A stretch of 64,000 nucleotides of DNA, taken from the NCBI GenBank assembly GCA_024402565.1, contig JAKSTM010000002.1:62001-126000 (forward strand). The letters run 5' to 3'. The notes under the pieces were generated by a model, which searched no databases, was not told where the DNA came from, and worked only from the letters and a program-made list of their open reading frames with translations. The stretch is from Treponema sp. GTDB taxonomy: Bacteria > Spirochaetota > Spirochaetia > Treponematales > Treponemataceae. The translations under genes were made by a program, and so were the position numbers. Position 1 is the first letter of the stretch; each line of letters begins with the position of its first letter. Below are positions 25,934 through 35,072 of the stretch, piece by piece.

Positions 25934-27202
25934 TTAATAAATCCTTACATTTTCTTTTTTCGTCCAACCAGTAGTAGTTCCGGATTGAATGCAATACCAT
26001 CCGTTTATTTCTTTTATGATTTTTACTTCAGAGTATTCAGTAATCTGAAGAATTTTTCCACTGTTAAGTTCCGGAATAGATTTAACGGCTCCTTCAGTAT
26101 AAACTGCTGTTTGCTTTTTAGAAAGGGCAGTAAATGTAATCAGAATGAAAAGAAGTAATATTGAAAGTATCAGATATGGAACTGGTGATTTGATCTTCAA
26201 AAAATAAATGATGACTGCAAAAAGAATTAATGTACCAAGAGCAATGAAAAGAAATTTTAGAATCAATTTTTTTCGTTCTTTAACTTTTTGAGAAATCTTT
26301 TCGAGGGAGTTTTCCAGAATTATTTCTTCCTCTGTGGTTTCAATTGCTGAGAAGGAGTCCTGAAATGTTTTATCCTGAAAATTGTTTTGTTTCTTTATCG
26401 ATGAATTTGAAACTGTAATGAAAGTTTCTGGTAGAGTGACTTCGACTATTGTTCCATCATATGATAAAGCTTTTATTTTGATAGACGGAACTTTGATTTC
26501 CCCTTTTGCCATCGGCGTCCATTCAAAATCGCAGACAGGTATCATCTGGTAAGAAAAATGATTGTTTGGATTACCGGATGAAACGATTTCATAATCTTTT
26601 ATCTTGGAAAATAATGAGTTTTTAGGAAGTGTATAATCTATATTTAAAACTTGAGAAGAGTATTGAATATAAACAGTGAATTTTATTTTCTTTGAAACAG
26701 GGGATGTTATTACTGATGAAGAAGAGCTGGCGGAAATCCAAGGACCGGAAGAAAATTTCGCCGAAAGTTTTGGAACCATCTTTTCCATAGGGTCAGTTAT
26801 AAAAAGACTTTGGAAAGGTATATAAAAATAATGACCGGCGATTTTTAATTCAAGGGGATTAATTTTATGTTCACCAGAGGTTTCGAAAATATACCATAGT
26901 TCAATAAGTGTATCATTGTTTTTTGTTCCAGTTTTTCGAAGTGTTTTGAAGACGATGTTTTCTTGTTCAATTGGAGTTGAGATTTCAACTGCTAAAGGAG
27001 AAGTTTTTGGAATTGTCAGATGGAACTTTATTTCTTTTTGTGTAACAAGTTCAATATTTTCTTCAGGTAAAATAATGAGTTTATTAATTTCATCTTCAGA
27101 AATAAGTGGTGAAGCAAAAAGAGAACCAGTAAAAAGGACTGAAATAAATGTTAATAATCTGATGATAAATCGGAAGTTTTTGTATTCTCGCTGTTTTTCC
27201 AT
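25934..27202 (-). CDS. BatD-like exported protein with C-terminal SH3
   Basis: A 422-residue protein with an N-terminal signal sequence (FIIRLLTFISVLFTGSLFAS), about 270 residues of beta-rich periplasmic domain of the BatD type, two adjacent transmembrane segments (about 320-360) and a C-terminal SH3-like module (KILQITEYSEVKIIKEINGW). Bat proteins form a membrane complex linked to stress or aerotolerance in Bacteroides and spirochaetes; the combination of BatD-like and SH3 (seen in BatE) in one chain is my reading. Its start overlaps the upstream Bat fusion by 52 bp. Confidence 0.7.
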   Translation of the reverse strand: MEKQREYKNFRFIIRLLTFISVLFTGSLFASPLISEDEINKLIILPEENIELVTQKEIKFHLTIPKTSPLAVEISTPIEQENIVFKTLRKTGTKNNDTLIELWYIFETSGEHKINPLELKIAGHYFYIPFQSLFITDPMEKMVPKLSAKFSSGPWISASSSSSVITSPVSKKIKFTVYIQYSSQVLNIDYTLPKNSLFSKIKDYEIVSSGNPNNHFSYQMIPVCDFEWTPMAKGEIKVPSIKIKALSYDGTIVEVTLPETFITVSNSSIKKQNNFQDKTFQDSFSAIETTEEEIILENSLEKISQKVKERKKLILKFLFIALGTLILFAVIIYFLKIKSPVPYLILSILLLFILITFTALSKKQTAVYTEGAVKSIPELNSGKILQITEYSEVKIIKEINGWYCIQSGTTTGWTKKENVRIY

Positions 27203-29604
27203 TGTTTTTTATCATTCTCCTTTATTCTTTCGAACACGGTTTTTTCCAGATTGTCAAAATCGAAAGAGGAATCTTCTCCAGATGGAAGCATATTACCTTG
27301 AGTTTCGTTTCCAACTGTCTCATTTGTTTTCAAAGAAAGTTCTAGATTAATTTTGGCTTCTATTCGTGTACTGTCGGTTTCAAGTGCCTTTCTGAAAAAT
27401 ACAGCAGCATTTTCCCTGTCACCAAGATGGTAATAAATAACACCGGCATTAAAAAATGCGTTGTATTTTACTTCACTAGGAGCATCAGCGGAAATCTGTG
27501 AAAGTTTTTCTAAAGCGGCTTCTTTTTCATTTGACATTAAATATGCAGTAGAAATGTTATATAGGGCATAGTCTTTTAGAATCTGGTTTTCAATATTTTG
27601 TGAAAGCTCAAAAGTTTCAAAAAACTCTCCGGTAGCTTTCTCAAATTCCTGTTGTTTATAAAAGGCTGCACCTTTGAAAGTTTTGTCTGTGATATTTCGT
27701 TTTATTTGTGTTTTGGAACAACTGCTTAATAAAATGATTGAAATTGTAAGCAATGTTGATTTTGTAGAGATCTTCATTTCTGAAAGAATATATCCGAGTA
27801 CAAAAAAGAAAATTGCAAGTCCTAAAAATTCTTTGAACCGATTGACTGATTTTTCTTCGAAAGATACAAAAGTGTTTGAGACAGGATTTTTTTCCAGAGA
27901 ATGAAGAAGTTTTGTTCCTGTTCCATAGTTGGAAGCAATCAGGAATTCAGGTTTTGCAAAGCGATATGTAGTCGGAAACTTTTTAGAAACATCATCTATA
28001 GTTGATTCAATAAAATCTTTCTGTAGAGATGAATGGACTATGGTTTTGTTGTCACCGGCGGAAATGTCTTTTCCTTCTTCTGTGCCAAATCCTATTATTT
28101 TTACAGAGATTCCTTTTTTGATGCATTCGGAAAATGCTTGCTGTAAATTATTATCTTTGTCTTCACCGTCGGTAAATACCCAAATGTGATTTGAAGATGA
28201 AATATTTTCTGGGAATGAATTTTTTGCCGCTAAGATTCCTTTCCCAAGATTAGTTCCTGGAGCAGACATAAGCGAAGTAGAAAGAGAAGATAATAAACTT
28301 TCTGCTTGTGCGTAGTCTTCTGTTAGTGGTATAGCGGTTACTCCATCTCCTTTACACAAAATGACTGAAACCGGTGTTTCATGAAATTTCGATAAAAGTT
28401 TTTTAGAAAAAACAGACGCTGCTTGAAGACGAGATAAACCTTCTGTTTCGTCTTTTGCCGACATGCTGTTAGAAATATCGAAGACAAAGGAAACTGCGTT
28501 TGAAGATTTATATGTTGGGACCATCGTGGTTCCCCATGACAAATTTGAAAGGGAAAGAATTAGAAAAAGAAAACTAAGGCCCATACATATAGAACGTGCA
28601 GGAATGATTTTTCTATATTTCATTAAAATCCGAGTGAGTACCCATCCAAAAATAAAAAGAAAAAGAACAATATGGATAATGTTTTTGTAATATGATGTAA
28701 GAATAGTTTTGTATGTAAAGTCTTGAGAAATATTTTCGTTGCGGGAAATTAAATCTAAGGCTTGTTCAAGTTGAGATACAGTTGATGCTTCGAAGTATTT
28801 TCCGTTTCCTATTGTGCTTATATTTCTGAGTGAAGCTGAATCAAAATCAGAATTTAAGTAACCTGAATACTTTTTTCCGGTTACTGGATCAGTGTAATCA
28901 ATAGAAACAGTTCCTTTTGTTCCGACACCAAAAACATATACAGTAATATTATTTCTTGCGGCTAATTCTGCCGCTGTTTCGGGATGGATTTCGCCGGCAT
29001 TATTTTCACCATCTGTGAAAAGAACAATACACTTTTTAGGTGCAGCTGATGAAATTAGGTGATATACAGCCGTTGAAAGTCCTGTTCCGATTGCAGAACC
29101 GTCTCCCATACTTCCAGCTTGTATTGATTTAAGTCTGGAGCGGAATGAATCAAAATCATTTGTCGGAGGTACAAGAACGGCCGCTTCAGATCCTAAAGTC
29201 ACTATTCCGCATCGTGTTCCCGGATTTGAAAGAAATAAATTCTCAACTGCTTCTTTTGACGCTTCGAGTCTGGTTTTTCCGTTTACATCTTTTGCTACCA
29301 TTGAAGGACTTGTGTCTAAAACAAAAAGAATGTCGGTACCACGAGTTGTGAATATTTTTTCCTGATGTTTATTTACTGGATCAGAAAGAGCAGCTATTGT
29401 CAGAATAAATCCGGCATAAATCGTAATCTTTGAAAGACTGTAAAAGAACCTGGTGAGTCCGTCTTTCCATTGGAATAATTCTCCGTTCCAGTCTGAAAGG
29501 ACTGCAGTAATAGAAGGTTTTCTGAAAATATTCAGTTTTCGTAAAACCCAATAAACAGGAATTAATAAAAGAAGGAAAAATGCTGTCGGGTTTTGGAAGC
29601 TCAT
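27151..29604 (-). CDS. BatA-BatB-BatC fusion: two VWA domains plus TPR
   Basis: An 817-residue protein fuses three usually separate Bat components. Residues 1-335 match BatA: two TM helices, a von Willebrand A domain with MIDAS DTSPS (Asp97) and a closing TM helix. Residues 336-605 match BatB, with its own TM segment, MIDAS DISNS (Asp375) and a terminal TM. Residues 610-800 match BatC: TPR repeats (YNAFFNAGVIYYHLGDRENA). The junction at 610-629 reads as a complete lipoprotein signal peptide with a lipobox LLSSC, as if a separate lipoprotein gene had been joined in frame. The metal-binding sites of both VWA domains look intact. Confidence 0.85.
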   Translation of the reverse strand: MSFQNPTAFFLLLLIPVYWVLRKLNIFRKPSITAVLSDWNGELFQWKDGLTRFFYSLSKITIYAGFILTIAALSDPVNKHQEKIFTTRGTDILFVLDTSPSMVAKDVNGKTRLEASKEAVENLFLSNPGTRCGIVTLGSEAAVLVPPTNDFDSFRSRLKSIQAGSMGDGSAIGTGLSTAVYHLISSAAPKKCIVLFTDGENNAGEIHPETAAELAARNNITVYVFGVGTKGTVSIDYTDPVTGKKYSGYLNSDFDSASLRNISTIGNGKYFEASTVSQLEQALDLISRNENISQDFTYKTILTSYYKNIIHIVLFLFIFGWVLTRILMKYRKIIPARSICMGLSFLFLILSLSNLSWGTTMVPTYKSSNAVSFVFDISNSMSAKDETEGLSRLQAASVFSKKLLSKFHETPVSVILCKGDGVTAIPLTEDYAQAESLLSSLSTSLMSAPGTNLGKGILAAKNSFPENISSSNHIWVFTDGEDKDNNLQQAFSECIKKGISVKIIGFGTEEGKDISAGDNKTIVHSSLQKDFIESTIDDVSKKFPTTYRFAKPEFLIASNYGTGTKLLHSLEKNPVSNTFVSFEEKSVNRFKEFLGLAIFFFVLGYILSEMKISTKSTLLTISIILLSSCSKTQIKRNITDKTFKGAAFYKQQEFEKATGEFFETFELSQNIENQILKDYALYNISTAYLMSNEKEAALEKLSQISADAPSEVKYNAFFNAGVIYYHLGDRENAAVFFRKALETDSTRIEAKINLELSLKTNETVGNETQGNMLPSGEDSSFDFDNLEKTVFERIKENDKKQWKNSENTKTSDLSSDY

Positions 29605-30575
29605 TTTTGATCCTCCTTTTCGTTGCTTTTTTCATTTGTTTCAAAAATGTTGATTATAGAAATTAATTTAATAATTATAGATTTAAGTTCATCTGATCCA
29701 AAAACTGCATCTTTAGAATATCGAATAAAGTCAGTTCGGGTAAAAATACCTGTTAAATCGTCAACGGCATCTTCTTTTGTTTCTGAAAGGAGTCCGAGAA
29801 AAACAGCGTCAAATCCTTTCCAGATTTCAGATGCCCCACAATTCTTAAATGGAAATGAGAAACGGATTGTAAGATAATTTCTTAAGATTGATTGAATCTG
29901 TTCGGCTTTTTCTTTATCAGAGATTTTTGCTCGTTTAAGAAGATTTAAACTGTTAATAGTTTCTTTTTTATTCCTTGCATAAAGGATTTTGAGCTTCAGG
30001 TTTTTCCAGAAAAGAACAAGACGGTTCCACTTACAGAAAGCAGAAATAATAATTCCGATAAAAATAAGGAATCCAATTATTTTGAAAAGAATTCTGTAAG
30101 TTGTTCCTGGAATGAAAAGTGGTCCTTTATTTTCCGAAAAAGTTTGACTCTTTTTTGTGGCATCCAAAATTGATTCGATGTGAATTGCTGATGGTGAAAT
30201 AACGAAATCCTTTTCTAATGCATAAGGTGGAAATTTAATTTCCCCTGTAATCCAAGGGGTAAAGTAAATTGAGAAAGTGTAATTTATTTGGTTTTGATTT
30301 GAACTGTTATTTTGAGTTAGAATTATTTTTTTTATGGAATAAGTTTTTTCATCAAGAGGTCTTTGAAAATTCTGGAAAGAAAGTTCCTGGTTGCTATTGT
30401 TATGTCCCTGAGGTAAATCCTTAAAAAAATCTTTTTTTGATGAAAAAGAAATATTTAACTGTGCTGTGTCTCCAATGAAAACTGTATGAGGAATCATAAC
30501 CTGTTTTTCAGCATTTTGTGCAAAAAGAAAAAAAGAAAAATGGAGAAGGAAAATAAAGTAGAATGTTTTTTTCAT
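29601..30575 (-). CDS. Exported membrane protein of the Bat cluster (DUF4381/BatD-like)
   Basis: A 324-residue protein with signal peptide (FYFIFLLHFSFFLFAQ), a beta-rich periplasmic part (20-150), one transmembrane helix (about 163-183, FKIIGFLIFIGIIISAF) and a cytoplasmic helical tail of about 140 residues. Size, position and topology match the small protein found between the DUF58 and VWA genes of MoxR clusters. It overlaps both neighbours by 4 bp (ATGA-type junctions), which indicates tight translational coupling. Confidence 0.65.
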   Translation of the reverse strand: MKKTFYFIFLLHFSFFLFAQNAEKQVMIPHTVFIGDTAQLNISFSSKKDFFKDLPQGHNNSNQELSFQNFQRPLDEKTYSIKKIILTQNNSSNQNQINYTFSIYFTPWITGEIKFPPYALEKDFVISPSAIHIESILDATKKSQTFSENKGPLFIPGTTYRILFKIIGFLIFIGIIISAFCKWNRLVLFWKNLKLKILYARNKKETINSLNLLKRAKISDKEKAEQIQSILRNYLTIRFSFPFKNCGASEIWKGFDAVFLGLLSETKEDAVDDLTGIFTRTDFIRYSKDAVFGSDELKSIIIKLISIINIFETNEKSNEKEDQK

Positions 30576-31465
30576 TTTTTTATATTCCTGTTGAAAATAT
30601 CAGAAAGAACTTTTAAAGGCTCTTCAGTTGACTTCATTGCAACTGGCATAATTCCGTGTTTTATACAGAAATCGACAAAAGTTTTTTCTCTAGCTTCTTC
30701 CGATTTTTTCCATGCTTTTCTGAACTTCTGAGAAGATGCAGGATAGATTTTTTTTATACCACTTTCTGCATCAACGAATGGAAATGTTCCGGCCATTGGA
30801 AGCGCATCGTCTTTTTCGTCGGTCATACGGACGGCGATTACATCATTTTTGTGGGCAAGCATTCCCAGATTTTTCTCATAATCGGTAGTTCTGAAATCTG
30901 AGAAAATGAAAACAAGGGATCTTTTTTTTAATAGTTTTCCAGCCCCACTTATTGCTGAGTCCAGGACAGAGCCTTGTTCTTCCGGTATATAATTGTTCTG
31001 GATATTGTGCTTTTCCAGGTTAGAAAGAATAATCATTGTTTGTTCTCTTCCCCATAAAGGAAGAAGGGCAAGGTTGATTTTTCCGTCGAAAATCACGGTT
31101 CCAATTGGACATTCGTTTAATTCTGCTGCAAAAGTGAGAAGTGCAGCTGCTTCCGATGCTACATCGTATTTTGAAGGGCAGTCCTTTTCTTTTATTTGCA
31201 TGGAAAGTGAACTGTCGATTATCAGAAAAATTTGTAATTCCCGGTGTTCTTCAAATAGTTTTACATAAGGTTTTCCCATTCGGGCTGTTACGTTCCAGTC
31301 TATTGCACGAATGTCGTCTCCACGAATGTAGTCGCGAACTGCAGACATTTCTATTCCTTGTCCACGATACAGCGACCGAAAGCTTCCGCTCTTCATGCCT
31401 TCTGCAAGAGAGCGGGCTTTTATTTCGAGAAAATGTGATTTCTGATGAAGACTGTTATAATTCAT
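30572..31465 (-). CDS. DUF58 domain protein
   Basis: A 297-residue cytoplasmic protein of the DUF58 family, recognised by the motif YRGQGIEMSAVRDYIRGDDI followed by IDWNVTARMGKPYVKLFEEH and a VWA-like core (FLIIDSSLSM, then VFIFSDFRT). DUF58 proteins are almost always encoded beside a MoxR AAA+ ATPase and are thought to be its partner or substrate adaptor. The gene is 6 bp after moxR and overlaps the next gene by 4 bp. Confidence 0.93.
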   Translation of the reverse strand: MNYNSLHQKSHFLEIKARSLAEGMKSGSFRSLYRGQGIEMSAVRDYIRGDDIRAIDWNVTARMGKPYVKLFEEHRELQIFLIIDSSLSMQIKEKDCPSKYDVASEAAALLTFAAELNECPIGTVIFDGKINLALLPLWGREQTMIILSNLEKHNIQNNYIPEEQGSVLDSAISGAGKLLKKRSLVFIFSDFRTTDYEKNLGMLAHKNDVIAVRMTDEKDDALPMAGTFPFVDAESGIKKIYPASSQKFRKAWKKSEEAREKTFVDFCIKHGIMPVAMKSTEEPLKVLSDIFNRNIKK

Positions 31466-31471
31466 TGTTGT

Positions 31472-32458
31472 TTATGGAAGTGGGATTATGTCAATTATTC
31501 TTGAAATGATTTCATCAGAGGTAATATTGTCTGCCGCAGCTTCGTAGGAAAGAATGATTCGGTGACGTAAAACGTTTAGTGCATTTGCTTTAATATCTTC
31601 AGGGATAACAAAGTCACGTCCGTTAAGCATGGCAGTTACCTTTGCACATTGAAGAAGGGCGATACCCGCTCGTGGTGATGCACCGAAATTTATGTAACGT
31701 GTTATGTCATGAATACCAGTTTGATTTTTCTTTAAATCCGAAGGTCTGGTAACATTTAATATGGAAACAATATATTCAATGAGTTTGTCATCACAGTTTA
31801 CTTGTTCACTTAATGCTCTTAATGCAGTCAGATGATTTGTTGAAAGAAGTTTAGAAACTGGGACTTCAGCCGCTTTTCCGCCTGTTTTTACGATTTCTTT
31901 TTCATTTTTTGCTTCCGGATATGTTAGAACCAATTTTACCAGGAAGCGGTCAAGTTCTGCTTCCGGCAGATTATATGTACCTTCCTGTTCCACAGGGTTT
32001 TGTGTTGCAAGAACAAAAAATGGGTATGGAAGAGGGTATGTTTCTTCACCGATTGTTACCTGATGTTCCTCCATTGCTTCCAGCATGGCACTTTGAACTT
32101 TTGCAGGTGCACGGTTTATTTCATCTGCCAGGAGAACATTTGTAAAAACAGGTCCTTTTCGGACAGAAAATTTTCCTGAGTTTTGTTCAAAAATAAGTGT
32201 TCCTGTTACATCTGCAGGAAGAAGGTCTGGAGTAAACTGAATACGCTTGAAATCCAGATTAAGAATTTCTGAAAAAGTTTTTACAGTAAGGGTTTTGGCT
32301 AATCCAGGAACCCCTTCCAGGAGGACATGACCGCCTGCAATAAATGCGGTAAGAATGTCTTTCACCAGATTTTCCTGACCAACAAGTCGTTTTGCTGCTT
32401 CTTTTTGAATGTTTTCTGCAATAGCTTTGCATTGTGAAAAAGTCAATGTATTTTCCAT
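31472..32458 (-). CDS. moxR: MoxR family AAA+ ATPase
   Basis: A 328-residue MoxR-type chaperone ATPase. Walker A is EGVPGLAKT, Walker B is LLADEINRAP, and sensor motifs VLATQNPVEQEGTYNLPEAE and LDRFLV follow, with a C-terminal lid ending near residue 325. MoxR proteins remodel or load metal cofactors into VWA proteins, here the Bat fusion encoded downstream. It heads the seven-gene minus-strand cluster. No ribosome site precedes the ATG, and a TATAAT ends 8 bp upstream. Confidence 0.94.
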   Translation of the reverse strand: MENTLTFSQCKAIAENIQKEAAKRLVGQENLVKDILTAFIAGGHVLLEGVPGLAKTLTVKTFSEILNLDFKRIQFTPDLLPADVTGTLIFEQNSGKFSVRKGPVFTNVLLADEINRAPAKVQSAMLEAMEEHQVTIGEETYPLPYPFFVLATQNPVEQEGTYNLPEAELDRFLVKLVLTYPEAKNEKEIVKTGGKAAEVPVSKLLSTNHLTALRALSEQVNCDDKLIEYIVSILNVTRPSDLKKNQTGIHDITRYINFGASPRAGIALLQCAKVTAMLNGRDFVIPEDIKANALNVLRHRIILSYEAAADNITSDEIISRIIDIIPLP

Positions 32459-32466
32459 AATAGGTA

Positions 32467-32472
32467 ATTATA
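32467..32472 (-). promoter_or_regulatory. -10 element for moxR, near-leaderless
   Basis: On the minus strand, TATAAT (32472-32467) ends 8 bp before the moxR ATG, so transcription would start at or within two bases of the start codon. A good -35 is lacking, but TG lies two bases before the -10. Confidence 0.45.
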
Positions 32473-32481
32473 TGCAAAAAA

Positions 32482-32510
32482 TTGAATAAATATACAGAAT
32501 TCACTATAAT
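32482..32510 (+). promoter_or_regulatory. Sigma-70 promoter for aminotransferase, near-leaderless
   Basis: TTGAAT (32482-32487) and a perfect TATAAT (32505-32510) are 17 bp apart. The ATG at 32521 begins 10 bp after the -10, leaving a leader of only about 3-4 nt and no ribosome site. Confidence 0.7.
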
Positions 32511-32520
32511 TTTTTTCATT

Positions 32521-33816
32521 ATGAATCCTTTAGCTCAATCTTTAAATGAAAAATTGGAAAATACAACTGCCTGGGCACTTATGTCTGAAATGGGCAAAAG
32601 AATGTATTTCCCAAATGGAATTATTTCTCAGGGTGGGGAAGCAGCAACAAACGCTTCTTTCGCAAATGGAACAATCGGAATGACAGTTATGAACAAAGTT
32701 CCTGTTATGTTGCCTTCTTATAAATCCAATGTTCCAAATTTCACACCACAGGAAACTGTTGCTTATGCAAAAACAGCTGGTAATCCTGAACTCCGAAAAA
32801 TGTGGAAAGAAAAGATTATCGAAAAAAATCCTTCCCTGAAAGACAAGAAATTTTCTATGCCAATTCTGGTTCCTGGATTAACTGCAGCACTTTCTTATGT
32901 TTCAGATTTGTTTGTTGATACTGACAAACCTTTACTGGCTCCAGATCCTTGTTGGGACAATTATGAATTGATTACATGTGCTCGTCGTGGTTCTGAATTC
33001 CACCAGTTTAAATGCTTTGATGAAAATGGTCTGAATATTAAAGCACTTGAAGAAGCAATGCGCGCAGATGGAAAAAAATACGGTTCAGTTCGTGTTATTC
33101 TGAACTTCCCTCAGAACCCTTCTGGTTATAGTCCAACAAAAGACGAAGCCGCTTCAATTGTTTCTATGATTAAAAAATTGGCAGAGGAAGGAATTAAAGT
33201 TCTGGTTCTTTCTGATGATGCTTACTTCGGACTCAATTATGAAGATAATATTGAAAGTCAGTCACTTTTTGCTTACCTTGCAGATCTTCATGAAAACGTT
33301 TTGGCTATTAAAGCTGACGGACCAACTAAAGAAGACTTTGCATGGGGACTTCGCACAGGATTCGTAACATTTGCAAGCAAAGGAATGACAGATGAACAGT
33401 ATGAAGCTCTTACTGTAAAATTCATGGGTATTATTCGTTCATCAGTTTCTTGTTCTTCAACACCTGCACAGTCTCTTGTTATGCACGCATTTAAAGATGC
33501 CGCTCATGATGCCGCTAAAAAAGAAATGCGTGCAATGCTGGAAAAACGCTTCAAGCTGGTAAAAGAATTTACAAATTCTCATAAATCATCTGCACTTGCA
33601 CCACTGCCATTCAACTCTGGTTACTTCATGAGTTTTCATCTGAATGGAGTTAATGCTGAAGACCTTCGTAAGAAACTTCTTGCAGAAAGCGGAATTGGTG
33701 TAATTCAGATTAATGCAGAAACTCTTCGTGTTGCATTCTCATCTATCGATGAAGAAAAAATCGAAAAAGTTTACTCTGCAATTTACGATGCAGCAGAGGC
33801 ATTGAGCAAGGCATAA
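32521..33816 (+). CDS. PLP-dependent aminotransferase, class I/II
   Basis: A 431-residue fold-type I aminotransferase. The PLP-phosphate and Schiff-base regions are visible: the substrate loop FPNGIISQGGEA, LNFPQNPSGYSP, LSDDAYFGLNYED and GPTKEDFAWGLRTGF with the active-site lysine. This subgroup of uncharacterised aspartate/aromatic-type aminotransferases is common in Bacteroidetes, Firmicutes and spirochaetes. I place the start at 32521 because the alternative 13 codons upstream begins inside the -35 element. The next gene starts 2 bp after the stop. Confidence 0.9.
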   Translation: MNPLAQSLNEKLENTTAWALMSEMGKRMYFPNGIISQGGEAATNASFANGTIGMTVMNKVPVMLPSYKSNVPNFTPQETVAYAKTAGNPELRKMWKEKIIEKNPSLKDKKFSMPILVPGLTAALSYVSDLFVDTDKPLLAPDPCWDNYELITCARRGSEFHQFKCFDENGLNIKALEEAMRADGKKYGSVRVILNFPQNPSGYSPTKDEAASIVSMIKKLAEEGIKVLVLSDDAYFGLNYEDNIESQSLFAYLADLHENVLAIKADGPTKEDFAWGLRTGFVTFASKGMTDEQYEALTVKFMGIIRSSVSCSSTPAQSLVMHAFKDAAHDAAKKEMRAMLEKRFKLVKEFTNSHKSSALAPLPFNSGYFMSFHLNGVNAEDLRKKLLAESGIGVIQINAETLRVAFSSIDEEKIEKVYSAIYDAAEALSKA

Positions 33817-33818
33817 TC

Positions 33819-35072
33819 GTGCGAAAATATTTCGGCTTACTGTTATCTGTATTTTTATGCTGTTTCTTTACCGGGTGTTCTTCACGTGCAGATAACCGTA
33901 CAGTCATCTGGGCATCTTCTCCGGAATTTGCCCAGTATATTGAACTTTTCAATAGAACTCATCCTGACAATAAAGTCATTCTTGTTTATAAAGAAAATCC
34001 AGCAGATTCAATTCCACCAGCTCGCGATGAAGCTGTTCCAGATATTATCGCCGGGCCTTATTTAAGAAACGATAAAACCTGGGTAAATTTTAAATCTCTT
34101 GAATATCTTTTTGACCGACAGATTCTTTCTTCTGAAGATTTTTATTCACAGCTTATTGAAGCTGGCCGAAGTCAATATCGTCAGTTTTTGTTACCTGTAA
34201 GTTTTAATCTTCCGTGCGTAATGTTTTCTTCTGAAAACAGAAATCTGGTAAAAAATAATTATACTTTTACAGTAGATCAGATTCGTGAAATTGCGGCCGG
34301 TTTTAACAGTCAGAATAAAAATGGTGCCTTCACAAAAATGGGATTTACTCCTTTGTCTTATCCGGAATTTCCTTATCTTGTTGCAAGACTTTTTGATGTA
34401 GATTTTCGTTCTGAAAAGGGAAATATTGTTTACAATAATCTTCGTTTGAAAGAAGCAATTAATTATCTTCGTGATTGGTCTGAAAGTGCAAATCAGTCAG
34501 TTCAAATAGAAGATGACTTTGCATATAAATATTTGTTCATGCCTGATTACAGACAGGTTTCTAGTGGACGATGTCTTTTTTCGTATACAACCAGTGATGA
34601 ATTTTTCCGGTTTATGAACGATGAAAATGAAGATATTGATTATCGCTGGATTACAAAAGAAAATTCTATTCCTGTTGAAGATTCAATGGTAATGATGGGA
34701 ATTTATAAAGATGCAGGAAATATTGTTGGAGCTACTGAATTCATTACCTGGTTTTTGAATTCAGAAAATCAGCGAGCTATTCTTGAACGTAAATCTAAAG
34801 CAAATCTTGATACAGAAAAATTTGGAATTGCCGGCGGGTTCTCTGCAGTCCGCGAAGTAAATGATCGAATTCTTCCTCTTTATTACAAAAAATTACTTTC
34901 AAATCTTCCGCCGTCTCAAATGATTTCTGTTCCAGAAAAACTTCCTGCAAAATGGGATAGTTATAAGGAAATTGTCATTGAACCTTATATTAATGATGCG
35001 GTTCACTCTGATGTTCTTCCAGAAATGATTCCATATATAAAAGAATGGGAAAAACAGGTGCTTAGTAATTAA
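33819..35072 (+). CDS. Extracellular solute-binding lipoprotein
   Basis: A 417-residue lipoprotein with a GTG start and signal peptide ending CCFFTGC. The mature part has the pattern of family 1 extracellular (sugar-type) binding proteins: an initial strand VIWASSPEFAQYIELFNRTHP, a later KMGFTPLSYPEFPYLVARLF and a C-terminal FITWFLNSENQRAILERKS. No ABC permease or ATPase is nearby, so it is an orphan that might serve a transporter encoded elsewhere or act as a sensor. It starts 2 bp after the aminotransferase. Its 3' end overlaps the convergent prmC by 11 bp. Confidence 0.8.
   Translation: MRKYFGLLLSVFLCCFFTGCSSRADNRTVIWASSPEFAQYIELFNRTHPDNKVILVYKENPADSIPPARDEAVPDIIAGPYLRNDKTWVNFKSLEYLFDRQILSSEDFYSQLIEAGRSQYRQFLLPVSFNLPCVMFSSENRNLVKNNYTFTVDQIREIAAGFNSQNKNGAFTKMGFTPLSYPEFPYLVARLFDVDFRSEKGNIVYNNLRLKEAINYLRDWSESANQSVQIEDDFAYKYLFMPDYRQVSSGRCLFSYTTSDEFFRFMNDENEDIDYRWITKENSIPVEDSMVMMGIYKDAGNIVGATEFITWFLNSENQRAILERKSKANLDTEKFGIAGGFSAVREVNDRILPLYYKKLLSNLPPSQMISVPEKLPAKWDSYKEIVIEPYINDAVHSDVLPEMIPYIKEWEKQVLSN

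Noticed and set aside
32482-32520. Aminotransferase start at 32482
   Set aside because: The TTG is the start of the -35 hexamer of the promoter found there, and the extra residues are not aminotransferase-like.
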